Below are positions 36,301 to 43,949 of a stretch of DNA of 64,000 nt, piece by piece. This stretch comes from Sphingomonas sp. OK281 (lineage in GTDB: Bacteria; Pseudomonadota; Alphaproteobacteria; Sphingomonadales; Sphingomonadaceae), in assembly GCF_900115295.1 (NCBI RefSeq), contig NZ_FOVZ01000002.1, forward strand, positions 372,001 to 436,000, read 5' to 3'. Each line of letters opens with the position of its first letter. Positions within the stretch are counted from its first letter, which is position 1. Under the pieces are notes generated by a model. The model was not told where the DNA came from. It was given only the letters and a program-made list of their open reading frames with translations, and did not search any database. Made by a program: the position numbers and the translations under genes.

Positions 36301-36478
36301 CATCGCGGCTGATAGTTCGTTGCTTGTAGCAAACTCTCGGACATTTGAGACGAACAATATGAATACGGACATTTTACGAGCTCTCTCCAGTAGTCTGGCG
36401 ATAGAAGCGCCTTATCTGCCGGTCGATGAAACCCACCAAATGGTTGTTGATGATGTTCGAGAACGAAAGCGTAAATGA
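33335..36478 (+). CDS. Large HD-phosphohydrolase + Hsp90-like (GHKL) ATPase, probable defence protein
   Basis: A 1047-residue protein from ATG 33335, preceded by AAAGGGA. The N-terminal ~240 residues hold an HD fold: HDNEHS (His50, Asp51, His54), YCHDIGM (His88-Asp89), SHHEG (196-197) and LRLADVLEF (Asp233). The second domain is an Hsp90/GHKL ATPase: ELIQNSLDA (380-388), DNGSGM (435-440) and GRFGIG (478-483), in normal order. The last ~490 residues have no domain I can name. HD plus Hsp90-like architectures have been predicted in bacterial conflict systems. Codon use is clearly AT-richer than the flanks, pointing to transfer. It stands alone on its strand and ends 76 bp before the insertion sequence. 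Confidence 0.75.
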   Translation: MSDWRSTRLAAEIFSRTSATKETTLLHVAMPAVESVLRSGAPASLDFTLHDNEHSFRVAEMSANLVGDAIGSLSTIELSLLLMASYCHDIGMSPRRQKISEHYSWLITGDTSKLPKVDREQFQSWLDTNRSGLTAPVEKDRITLSGLTIVDDAVAYYSRSRHNDWSEEFIRSELSLSGLSLYPGWIEDLVILCRSHHEGLSDLRSSRFNAKNVGSPANPINLRFLAAVLRLADVLEFAPERTPEVVLKNRGIAPSSRIYWYKDHSISFEIDAVNHQLIFSAQTPNALIHKAVLMTADWVNAELALCATLSQENAFTSGVVAAGRAAVYKWEWPSRLVSDIRELPGTFIFIDGSFRPDTQKVLALLSGTALYQRPIVAVRELIQNSLDAIREQIAYSRLEMDNPRDVHALNYLSNFHQVTVTFTQSDGKYLLICEDNGSGMTRSIIEQHLLISGSGIRGESRRLERAARDAGFLVERTGRFGIGVLSYFMLANALTITTRRSQEAGDHDASGWQFAINGLDGFGELSKDTRAGKGTVVSLELKDSALEPSPESFFKRLQVYVSQTFRWLPCKLVLRDDVGVSDPVAMGPEWAHDVAFDKEKIVASIFRNDEPGKKGFASEEETEIFLAKSRRVKSMTDIANSALRWTPVVEIKLDNDEGVLRGSIPYFLIDGSSSVLFSDTEKLNGDFAWGEDAFRRPVISNFTSLHGITIEFGAGKFNDCHLDVDLRKAAEIMVDRSRLIEPMSGSVLSQIRKFRSAMWRDFLKANTASPFNEINVSASSLSAAQKSEYCRQVPYWLLRKENGAPASLESCDQSVSSVGRFSFYNWTDFHITASGGGLEAVPIGTGSDDRLMRLHHLYGGGKLIIQPGERNAMFGLAWESPNAFQVIDGTVGSMCALFPDNWRGVAAVNMHGRVIYNLDHELIKRLAHVKPKSTQAPNREAIDRAIIMASRDEVFAERFVIESLSWGRRYWKWVQENEQASISSIYGKFIAADSSLLVANSRTFETNNMNTDILRALSSSLAIEAPYLPVDETHQMVVDDVRERKRK

Positions 36479-36558
36479 ACGATGGTAGGAGCAACGGGAT
36501 ACGGGGGATGCCGTTGCCGCTTAGTATGAGGATGTGTCGTTCGGTTGGGGGGCAACTA

Positions 36559-37420
36559 GAGGCTGTTATGGACTTGGAAGCGGGCCTGATTCATCCAGTA
36601 TTGGATGAGCATTTGCCGCAAGCCGTATCCGTCTGACGTCAGCACCGAGGAGTGGTCGCTGGTCGCGCCGTATCTGCTGCTGCAGCGCGAGGATGCCGGG
36701 CAACGGGCGCATGACCTGCGCGAGGCGTTCAACGGTCTTCGCTACATCGTGAAGACAGGTGCGCCGTGGCGGTGGATGCCGAACGACCTTCCGCCTTGGG
36801 CAGCGGTGGACCAGCAGACGCAGCGCTGGCTGGCGGCAGGATGCTTCGAGGCGCTGGTAGACGACCTGCGCGCGGTGTTGCGCCTGGCGGCGGGCCGCAA
36901 GGCCGAGCCGACCGCGGCGATCATCGATAGCCGGACGCTGCGCTCCACGCCTGAGAGCGGCGAGCGCGCTGGCTATGACGGTGGGAAACGCAAGAAGGGC
37001 TCGAAGATCCACATGGCCGTCGACACGCTGGGGCATCTGCTGGCGCTCCACGTCACGCCGGCCAGCGCAGAGGATCGCGGCGAGGTGGAACGGCTCGTGC
37101 GTACCGTGCAGGCCGTCACCAACGACACCGTCGAACTTGCCTGGGTCGATCAGGGCTATACCGGCGAACGTGCCGCCACCGCGGCCGCCAGACATGGCAT
37201 CGCGCTCGAGGTCGTCAAACTGCCTGAAGCCAAGCGGGGCTTCGTCCTCCTGCCACGACGCTGGGTCGTCGAGCGGTCATTCGCATGGGCGACCCGTTTT
37301 CGTCGCCTCGTCAAAGACTACGAGCGCTACGCCGAAACACTCGCAGGACTTCACGTCGTCGCCTTCGCCTGCCTCATGATGAAGCAGGCCGGTGCCTTCG
37401 CCGCAGGTTCATAACAGCCT
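36559..37420 (+). mobile_element. IS5-family insertion sequence, complete, with CTAG target duplication
   Basis: Terminal inverted repeats AGGCTGTTATG (36559-36569) and CATAACAGCCT (37410-37420) bound an 862-bp element. The 4-bp sequence CTAG flanks it on both sides (36555-36558, 37421-37424) as a target duplication. Intact ends, target duplication and transposase suggest recent insertion. It landed just after the HD-Hsp90 gene without breaking it. Confidence 0.85.
36605..37414 (+). CDS. IS5 family transposase
   Basis: A 269-residue DDE transposase in one frame. N-terminal DUF4096-like part: YPSDVSTEEWSLVAPYL and LREAFNGLRYIVKTGAPWRWMP. Catalytic part: IIDSRTLRST (first D), WVDQGYTGE (second D) and RRWVVERSFAWATRFRRL with the E. 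It reaches to within 6 bp of the right terminal repeat. Confidence 0.92.
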   Translation: MSICRKPYPSDVSTEEWSLVAPYLLLQREDAGQRAHDLREAFNGLRYIVKTGAPWRWMPNDLPPWAAVDQQTQRWLAAGCFEALVDDLRAVLRLAAGRKAEPTAAIIDSRTLRSTPESGERAGYDGGKRKKGSKIHMAVDTLGHLLALHVTPASAEDRGEVERLVRTVQAVTNDTVELAWVDQGYTGERAATAAARHGIALEVVKLPEAKRGFVLLPRRWVVERSFAWATRFRRLVKDYERYAETLAGLHVVAFACLMMKQAGAFAAGS

Positions 37421-37668
37421 CTAGGGCACTAAGTGAGCTTACAGGTTCGGCTTCGGCGCGTTGCGACATGATTTTAAGCTTTGGCAGTGCCCCTTTATTA
37501 AAATGCGTCCGCCCCCCCACTTGGCATAGATTGTGCTCGTCCCCCTCGCATAGCCATCGGTCGGCGTAAGCCGACCGGTCCGACAGCCGACGCTTGGCGA
37601 TCGGGTCGATGGGATGAGACGTTTCCGATGGGGGACAATCAAACTGGCGTACGCCGGAGGCGTTCTTT

Positions 37669-38484
37669 TCAAGCTATACCAATCGAATTGAGTAGCGGTT
37701 GAGGCCCAGAATCGAACTCGCGCTCTTTCTTATCGATGCTCGCCCCCAGCTTTTCCAACATGCGGCCGAGAGGGCTGTCTGCGAGGGTCGCACGCGCCAG
37801 TTCACGGCAGTTGAGTTGCGCGAACATGTGCTTGTCGTCGACCGCTCGATCGGCATCACGCTGCATCTGGTCGACCGGTACCGGGGCCGCTCGCATCCAG
37901 CGCGGCAAGTAGGCCGCCAACGGCTTAGGCAGTAGCAACCGATAGACGTTTGATGTCTGCTTGTAGCGTGGTCCTGGTCCTTCGGCCTCAACACGCTTGA
38001 ACCGGCGTTGCCGCACGAGCAGCCCGACGCCTTCCAGAATCGTAAGCGCGCGCGCGATCGTACCGCGGCCGAGCGCTGTAGCTTCCTCAAGATGGTCATA
38101 GCTAGGGAATACCCTCCCGCCGTTCAGACGAGCGAGGGTCGCCAGCTCTTCGTACACGCGCACGGCCCCGCTTGTCAGCCGCGTGATGGCCTGTTCAAGG
38201 CGCGACAGCTTTCGGCCGTCGATCCGTTCCTCACGACGCAAACGCCTACCGGCGTCGAGCAGATTCTTCGCGGCGCGGAGTAGCTTGTCGGTCTCGCCCT
38301 TTGCCGGGGTGGAATAGAACGTGTCCTCAAAGGTCCCAGCCTCAATGCTGTTGCGAAGGACCGGCGCGCCCGTGCGGTGCGTGGCACCGGACTTAGCCGC
38401 CTTGGAGCGATCGCCGGTAGTTGACGAGGCGGATTGTAGAACGGAGGCAACCAAGCCCCCGATGGAATGCGAAGTACGCGACAT
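37669..38484 (-). CDS. HTH protein resembling plasmid/island replication initiators
   Basis: A 271-residue soluble protein. A central winged-helix segment reads VYEELATLARLNGGRVFPSYDHLEEATALGRGTIARALTILEGVGLLVRQRRF, preceded by a basic coiled region. This pattern is common in alphaproteobacterial RepA/helix-turn-helix proteins near plasmid and island ends. It is the last gene before the attachment repeat at 38703, so it probably belongs to the mobile backbone. No iteron cluster was seen beside it. Confidence 0.65.
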   Translation of the reverse strand: MSRTSHSIGGLVASVLQSASSTTGDRSKAAKSGATHRTGAPVLRNSIEAGTFEDTFYSTPAKGETDKLLRAAKNLLDAGRRLRREERIDGRKLSRLEQAITRLTSGAVRVYEELATLARLNGGRVFPSYDHLEEATALGRGTIARALTILEGVGLLVRQRRFKRVEAEGPGPRYKQTSNVYRLLLPKPLAAYLPRWMRAAPVPVDQMQRDADRAVDDKHMFAQLNCRELARATLADSPLGRMLEKLGASIDKKEREFDSGPQPLLNSIGIA

Positions 38485-38588
38485 CGTGTCGGCTCCCGGC
38501 TTGGGAAGTCGAAGGCAGTCGCAGGCGTTGGATGGCTATCCGTCGTCGCCTGCGAGGCGATGAACCCGAAGGTTCGATGTGCTTAGTT

Positions 38589-38607
38589 TTCGGTGCGTTT
38601 TCGGTGC
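38589..38607. promoter_or_regulatory. Candidate integrase arm-type site, right end of segment 1
   Basis: TTCGGTGC at 38589-38596 and 38600-38607, spaced 11 bp as in the doublet at 21936-21954. It lies about 95 bp inside the attachment repeat at 38703. No copy was seen near the attachment repeat at 42803. Confidence 0.45.
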
Positions 38608-38702
38608 AGCCCGTCTTCAGCGACGGTTTTCTGCGGCTCCTCATCGCCTCTGTAGGTGCAACATTTGCTCAAAAACGGCTGATAAGGTTACTATCAGTTT
38701 CG

Positions 38703-38747
38703 TTCGTAATGCGGGGGTCACAGGTTCGAGTCCTGTAAGCAGCACCA
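38703..38747. repeat. Attachment repeat 1: 45-bp copy of the tRNA-Thr 3' end
   Basis: Identical to 21818-21862 except for one base (A for G at 38741, in the acceptor stem). It includes the anticodon loop, T arm and CCA but no 5' half, so it is not a tRNA gene. It marks the right end of island segment 1. The bases after it (CCCTTCTTTA) are shared with those after the second repeat. Confidence 0.9.
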
Positions 38748-38860
38748 CCCTTCTTTAAGTTACATAACGTTGGTCAGCAGTATGTTTCCTACGGGAAGCG
38801 TCCTAGCTAGGCTATTCGTTTGGGTCCTAAGTGGGGCGCTTTGGGTAGGAAGTCGTGGCT

Positions 38861-39289
38861 ATGCTTCGCTTGGTCTGTGTCTCTGCGTTGGCTGGACTGG
38901 TGGCTGTGGTCCCCGCATCGTCCCAAACCGTGGTCCCTCCCAATCAGCAACTTCTCGTGGGCAAGTACCACTTTGAGGAAGCCGGCTTGAAGGTGGACGT
39001 CGATCTCAACGCAGACGGGAGCGCGCGATACCAGGTCAACGCCGGGCGCGCAGTTGGCTTTTGGGCCGTCCAAGGCAATCGCGTCCACATCTATAACAAG
39101 CTCGGACCTGTGAGGTTGGAATGCCACGGAGTCGTCGAATGCGCTGCGTCGAATGCGGCGGCGGTGTTCGAGCGCATCGAACTGGGGCCACGGGACAGAG
39201 CGCCCACTTTGAGCATCATGAGCGGCACCGTGGTTGTTCACGCGGCGACTGTTTCGACGGCGACCCTCGACAACATCATCGCCCGTTGA
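38861..39289 (+). CDS. Small exported protein of unknown function
   Basis: A 142-residue precursor from ATG 38861 (a GTG at 38855 is also possible) with a signal peptide MLRLVCVSALAGLVAVVPASSQT. The mature part, LLVGKYHFEEAGLKVDVDLNADGSARYQVNAGRAVGFWAVQGNRVHIY, looks like a small beta-barrel or lipocalin-like sheet. I do not recognise the family. It is the only other gene in segment 2 besides the restriction enzyme. Confidence 0.6.
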   Translation: MLRLVCVSALAGLVAVVPASSQTVVPPNQQLLVGKYHFEEAGLKVDVDLNADGSARYQVNAGRAVGFWAVQGNRVHIYNKLGPVRLECHGVVECAASNAAAVFERIELGPRDRAPTLSIMSGTVVVHAATVSTATLDNIIAR

Positions 39290-39589
39290 AGTAACTTCCC
39301 GGTTGCGAGTGGCGGCGTCGCTCAGCGACGCGATCCGACTTGATACGCGACCTGTGCAACGGCCTTGGTCGCGTCGCCGCGTTTTAAGTACAGACCGAGC
39401 GACGCTTCCTTGTCTGCTCCGAGGTTTTCCGACCGATATAGCGCGACCCGCTTATCCAACGTGGTCGACAGCCTGGGCGCCCCCAACAGTGGACACATCC
39501 TGCGTCTGAAAGGGCTGTGGCGTCCCGCATCTCGTCGGGCTACCTTCTGGGCTGCCATGCTTGGCCGGACGCCGGAACACGGAAATCAC

Positions 39590-42532
39590 ATGCCACTGCC
39601 AGAAGCGATTTTAGAAAAGATCGACACGTTCACGCTGCATCGGAGCACTTATGCTTCGGTCCAGTATAACGAAACCCTCCTCCGCGACGACTTTTTGGAT
39701 CCGTTCTTTCGCGAGCTGGGCTGGGATCTCACGAACACCGCCGGCCTGTCACACGCCTATCGAGACGTCGTGAAGGAGGAGGCGCTAGCCACTAAAGATG
39801 GCATAAAAGCACCCGACTTCACGTTCAGAATAGGAGGCGCTCGCAAATTTTTTGTCGAGGCAAAACGCCCATCAGTTCAAATTCAAACGGGTAGTTCAGC
39901 CGCGTACCAACTTCGCCGTTATGCCTGGAGCGCCAAGCTTCCGCTAAGCATTTTAACGTCCTTCCAGGAGTTTGCCGTATACGACGGTCGCGTGCGGCCC
40001 GACGAAGGCGACCCCGCTTCGAAAGCGAGGATCTTCTACTGTAAATTTGACGAACTAGATAAGCACTGGGATTGGATCGCAAGCACATTCTCCAAAGCCG
40101 CAGTGCTGGGAGGGTCGCTCGAAAGCTGGGTGGAAGTCAACAAAGCAAGACGCGGACACTCCACGGTTGATAACGAATTCCTTGCAACCATTGAAGGATG
40201 GCGTACCGACCTCGCAAAGTCGTTGGCAAGGCGTAACGCGACCTTAACGGAGAGGGACGTTAATTTTTCTGTTCAGCGGATCATCGACAGGATAGTCTTC
40301 CTGCGGATCTGCGAGGATCGGTCAATCGAGAATTACGGGCAGCTAAAGAAACTAGTCGCCAAGCCTGGGATATATCTCCAGCTCTTGGATCGTTTCCATG
40401 AAGCGGACTTGAAATACAACTCAGGACTTTTTCATTTTAGATCGGAGAAGTTTAGGGATGAGACACCTGATACACTAACTCCGACGCTAATAGTTGAGGA
40501 CAAGACACTAAGGGATATCATTAAGGGCCTGTACTACCCAGGTAGCCCGTACGAATTCAGTGTTGTTCCTGCCGATATACTGGGTCAAGTATACGAACAA
40601 TTTCTTGGAAAAATAATACGCCTTACGTCGGCGCATCGGGCGACTGTCGAGGAGAAGCCGGAAGTAAGGAAAGCGGGTGGTGTGTACTACACGCCAACCT
40701 ACATTGTAGACTATATTGTAGCGGAGACGCTCGGGCGACTGACAGAAAACAGAACGCCACGTCAAATCGAGAAGCTTAGCGTTCTCGATCCCGCGTGCGG
40801 CTCAGGGTCGTTTCTCATTGCGGCATACCAGTACCTCTTAAATTGGTACCTCGCATACTATACCGACAATGATCCCAATAAGTTTACGAAAGGGACAAAG
40901 CCGGCGGTGGTCCTGAACAAAGACGTGTGGCGTCTTACGCTCGGTGAAAGAAAGAGGATTCTACTACGACACATTTACGGGGTCGATATAGACTACCAGG
41001 CAGTAGAGGTTTCTAAGCTTTCGCTCCTTCTGAAGGTCCTAGAAGGCGAAACAGAGCATACCATTCAACCTACCCTCGCCGGATTGGCTGAACGAGCTCT
41101 TCCTGACCTTGGGAATAACATCAAATGTGGTAACTCACTGATAGGCTCTGACTTTTATTCCTCTGGTATGCTGCCACTTGATGGCATGCTTCCCGAAAAA
41201 ATCAACATATTCGACTGGTGTGGAGACGATGGGTTTCAGGAAATAATGGCCGGCGGCGGGTTCCGCGTCGTAATTGGCAATCCCCCTTATATTTTTGCGC
41301 GAGACCTCCTTTCTAAATCAGAACGAGAGTACTTCTCCAAGCACTATCCAATGGCTTGGGAAAAGCACAACACCTACCTCCTATTCATGGAGGCTCTGAT
41401 CGGATGGCTGCACAAGGATGGGTTGGCCTCGTTCATCGTTCCAAACTCTTGGTTGACCGTCGAAAGCGGGAAACGGCTTCGTGATACATACGTGGAGCGG
41501 GTAGAAACCATTGTGGACTTCAACTATGCGGTTTTTCCGCGAGTTTCTATGGAACCGACCGTCTTTGTAACTGCCGGCCGGACGTCGGCGGCTCAGCCTA
41601 GGGTTGGCCGCGTATCGTCGCGTGCCGAGTTCGCCAGTCAGAAACTACTTTCTGCGAACAGGGAGGCTTGGAGGAAAAACGGTGGACGAATAACGTTCTC
41701 ACAATCCAAAGATAGGGCCACACTTGACATCATTCGCGAGCGCCTGAGCACCATCGGTTCCCATTTTGACGTTCGCACCGGATTACAGGCCTACGAAAAA
41801 GGGAAAGGCGCGCCTGCTCAGACGGCCGCGGATGTCGAAAACCACGTTTACGATGCGGACCGGAAGCTTGATGCGTCCACATATAAGTACCTGCAGGGGG
41901 GCGACGTCGGCGCCTTTGCCGTATGCTGGTCTGGCATGTGGATGCGGTACGGTCCTTGGCTGGCACAGCCACGAGAGATCTCGCAGTTCAAGCGAAAGCG
42001 GGTGCTTATTCGTGAAATCACGGGTCCGCTACCTCATTGCCTGTCTGCCTGTTTCGTTGAAAGCCCTTATTTGTCGAACAAAAGTATACTATCAGTCCTA
42101 CACCACGCTGACGATGGTGAAATGCTGAAGGTACTTGCATGTACGCTGAACAGTAGCCTCATGTCGGTGTTCTACAAAGAGTACGCGGTTAAGAGCGCTC
42201 GAAAGCTGTTTCCAAAGGTTCTCATCAGGAATCTTCGAGAGTACCCATTCCCGGCAGTGCTGCCAAAAAAGGCGAAGGGTGAGCTAGCGATCCTGTATGA
42301 CCAGTACGTGGCAGCGACGGCTTCTCTTCAGGCAGCAAAACCACATGAAAAGGATGCTCGTCGGCGTTTGCTCGGCGCGCTCCGAACGAGCATTGATGAT
42401 GCGGTTTACAAGCTTTTTGGGCTTTCGCAAAACGAGGTGCGGCTCGTTGGTGCTCTGGCCCGCCCCTCCCATGGTGCTCAGGTCGCAACGGGATCGACCA
42501 GCGGAGCCGGCTTTAGCAACAGCACTGCGTGA
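39590..42532 (+). CDS. Type IIG restriction-modification enzyme (Eco57I-like)
   Basis: A 980-residue enzyme. The N-terminal PD-(D/E)XK nuclease has Asp76 in KAPDFTF, then Glu90 and Lys92 in FVEAKRP. The central gamma-type N6-adenine methyltransferase has motif I LDPACGSGSF (about 399) and motif IV GNPPY (about 563). The C-terminal ~300 residues are the target-recognition part. One chain should both cut foreign DNA and methylate host DNA. ATG 39590 is chosen because the HSDR_N-like domain starts there; the open frame upstream to 39365 is not convincing. Base composition is AT-richer than the chromosome. Confidence 0.85.
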   Translation: MPLPEAILEKIDTFTLHRSTYASVQYNETLLRDDFLDPFFRELGWDLTNTAGLSHAYRDVVKEEALATKDGIKAPDFTFRIGGARKFFVEAKRPSVQIQTGSSAAYQLRRYAWSAKLPLSILTSFQEFAVYDGRVRPDEGDPASKARIFYCKFDELDKHWDWIASTFSKAAVLGGSLESWVEVNKARRGHSTVDNEFLATIEGWRTDLAKSLARRNATLTERDVNFSVQRIIDRIVFLRICEDRSIENYGQLKKLVAKPGIYLQLLDRFHEADLKYNSGLFHFRSEKFRDETPDTLTPTLIVEDKTLRDIIKGLYYPGSPYEFSVVPADILGQVYEQFLGKIIRLTSAHRATVEEKPEVRKAGGVYYTPTYIVDYIVAETLGRLTENRTPRQIEKLSVLDPACGSGSFLIAAYQYLLNWYLAYYTDNDPNKFTKGTKPAVVLNKDVWRLTLGERKRILLRHIYGVDIDYQAVEVSKLSLLLKVLEGETEHTIQPTLAGLAERALPDLGNNIKCGNSLIGSDFYSSGMLPLDGMLPEKINIFDWCGDDGFQEIMAGGGFRVVIGNPPYIFARDLLSKSEREYFSKHYPMAWEKHNTYLLFMEALIGWLHKDGLASFIVPNSWLTVESGKRLRDTYVERVETIVDFNYAVFPRVSMEPTVFVTAGRTSAAQPRVGRVSSRAEFASQKLLSANREAWRKNGGRITFSQSKDRATLDIIRERLSTIGSHFDVRTGLQAYEKGKGAPAQTAADVENHVYDADRKLDASTYKYLQGGDVGAFAVCWSGMWMRYGPWLAQPREISQFKRKRVLIREITGPLPHCLSACFVESPYLSNKSILSVLHHADDGEMLKVLACTLNSSLMSVFYKEYAVKSARKLFPKVLIRNLREYPFPAVLPKKAKGELAILYDQYVAATASLQAAKPHEKDARRRLLGALRTSIDDAVYKLFGLSQNEVRLVGALARPSHGAQVATGSTSGAGFSNSTA

Positions 42533-42625
42533 TCCAAAGTAGCGGGTGGATACCAAACGCCGACGTCCGTTCCCCCCATATCTAACTTTCCAAGGGTGAA
42601 TATGCGTCGGATCGAAGCGGCACGG

Positions 42626-42700
42626 CAGGTATACCGTAGGTCGATTTTTCGGCTTTTCCCAAGCCAAAGCGCTTTCGCTAGGAAGCGGCTGATTGGCGGA
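42626..42700. repeat. 75-bp dispersed repeat, copy A
   Basis: Contains CAGGTATA..., TTCGGCTTTTC and AAAGCGCTTTC.CTAGGAAGC, shared at about 80% identity without gaps with 46608-46682. It is noncoding, 100 bp before attachment repeat 2. Confidence 0.6.
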
Positions 42701-42802
42701 CTCATGCCAAACTGGGAAGCGGCTGGGTGCCGCCGCCGTGGCACGGGTTACCGTTACCTAAGTACTTGTAAAAGCTCAGCTATTCCCAATGCGTTACTAG
42801 CC

Positions 42803-42847
42803 TTCGTAATGCGGGGGGCACAGGTTCGAGTCCTGTAAGCGGCACCA
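42803..42847. repeat. Attachment repeat 2: 45-bp copy of the tRNA-Thr 3' end
   Basis: Matches 21818-21862 with one difference (GGGGGGC for GGGGGTC after the anticodon stem). It ends in the CCA of the tRNA and is followed by CCCTTCTTTA. It marks the right end of segment 2 and of the whole composite island. Confidence 0.9.
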
Positions 42848-42906
42848 CCCTTCTTTATGGCGCTTCCAGAAGGCAACGGCGGCGCCATCGGCAGTAATGC
42901 CGTTCA

Positions 42907-42918
42907 GGGGGGGGGGGG
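42907..42918. other. Run of 12 G
   Basis: An uninterrupted run of twelve G in the 128-bp gap between the attachment repeat and the SHOCT gene, just downstream of that gene's stop. Such tracts change length by slippage or can be assembly errors. Confidence 0.8.
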
Positions 42919-42975
42919 CGAGTCGGTTAGGTCCTGCTTGGGACGCGTTGGGTAGGGCGCGGGCGCTGACCCACG

Positions 42976-43344
42976 CTATACCCTTGTAGATTGACCGCCT
43001 GTGTTGGATAAGGTTGATAGCGTACGGCTCTTGACCGATCGGCTCACCCGTCCTGATGCGGACTTTTGATCGCATCGAGCGTGCTTCGTTGTCCGCCACC
43101 CGGCCAAGATGACCCGCTTTTCAGCCTCGAACTCGTCTGCTGTCAGTGCTCCCGCCTGCTTCAAGTCCCACAGCTTCGCGATGCGGTCGGCGTTTGAAGC
43201 ATCGGCCAAGGCGAGAGCTGTAGATTGCCTTGAAAACCTGCGGTTGTCCCGACGAATAGCGTTGGCGACAAGTGCATGGAAGTGCTCCATCTCGCCTGCC
43301 GGTCCCTTCAGTAGTCGGTTCTGTGCATCAGTCCCGTTCCCCAT
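42976..43344 (-). CDS. Small SHOCT-domain protein
   Basis: A 122-residue protein with a central SHOCT motif: ADRIAKLWDLKQAGALTADE followed by FEAEKRVIL, a short amphipathic oligomerisation helix pair usually at protein C-termini. The N-terminal part is basic and helical. The C-terminal Ser/Arg-rich tail looks non-native, so the original end may have been altered near the island edge. Function unknown. Confidence 0.55.
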   Translation of the reverse strand: MGNGTDAQNRLLKGPAGEMEHFHALVANAIRRDNRRFSRQSTALALADASNADRIAKLWDLKQAGALTADEFEAEKRVILAGWRTTKHARCDQKSASGRVSRSVKSRTLSTLSNTGGQSTRV

Positions 43345-43949
43345 AATCCTGAAGAAAGTAATGTGGTGAACCGGAGCAGATCGGTCATCGATTAAGATTT
43401 TAAGGCAGCGTTCGCGAGACGTGGCTTGTCGCCCCCTGCGATGACGTTCAGTTGAAGGCGAGCGTGATCACTGCCGAACAGATCGCGGACCTTATCGAGC
43501 AGGCTCTCGGCTGGGCGCTCGTGGCACCTACGGTGCCCCGGGAGCGATTGAGGGCCGATGCGCGACGGGAAGTTGACTAGCACGTCTACAGCGCCCTCTA
43601 CCGGCCGATGGATGTTGAGGCTGGGTAGCTTCGTTTGCCGCTATAGGCAGGGAATGGCGGAGGGCGGCCGGGTCGAGCTGTAGAGCGCGCGCCGTATAGA
43701 TTGTAACCTACCATTATCCTAAATCATCTAACTGATATTTACACAACGGGCATCAGAAGAATGACGGTGGTCGATATCATCGCCAGCATTGCACAGGAAA
43801 CGTGGCGACTAGCGCATATGTATGAAAATTTACCATTTTGCATTTCTAATTCCTTGAAAGTAAAATAATCTAAAACTAAGGGCTAGACAATATTAGAGAT
43901 CGAAGCGTTAGTTGAACTTACGGCGTTCGATGATGCCGTGTTGAAGTAG
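43345..43949. other. Gap with a possible gene remnant at 43464-43580
   Basis: No solid gene. On the + strand a 38-codon frame (GTG 43464 to TAG 43580) reads VITAEQIADLIEQALGWALV then APTVPRERLRADARREVD, like the start of small DUF6771-type sphingomonad proteins, and a similar frame continues after the stop (HVYSALYRP). I take it as a possible broken gene. From about 43700 the DNA is AT-rich and empty. Confidence 0.3.

Noticed and set aside
38421..38738. Hypothetical protein ending in MRGSQVRVL, and a similar one at 42596-42838
   Set aside because: The shared ends come from reading the tRNA fragment as coding sequence; nothing else in them is protein-like.
38703..38747. Second tRNA-Thr gene
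   Set aside because: Only the 3' 45 bases are present; the D arm and 5' acceptor strand are missing and the acceptor stem has a change. The same applies to 42803-42847.
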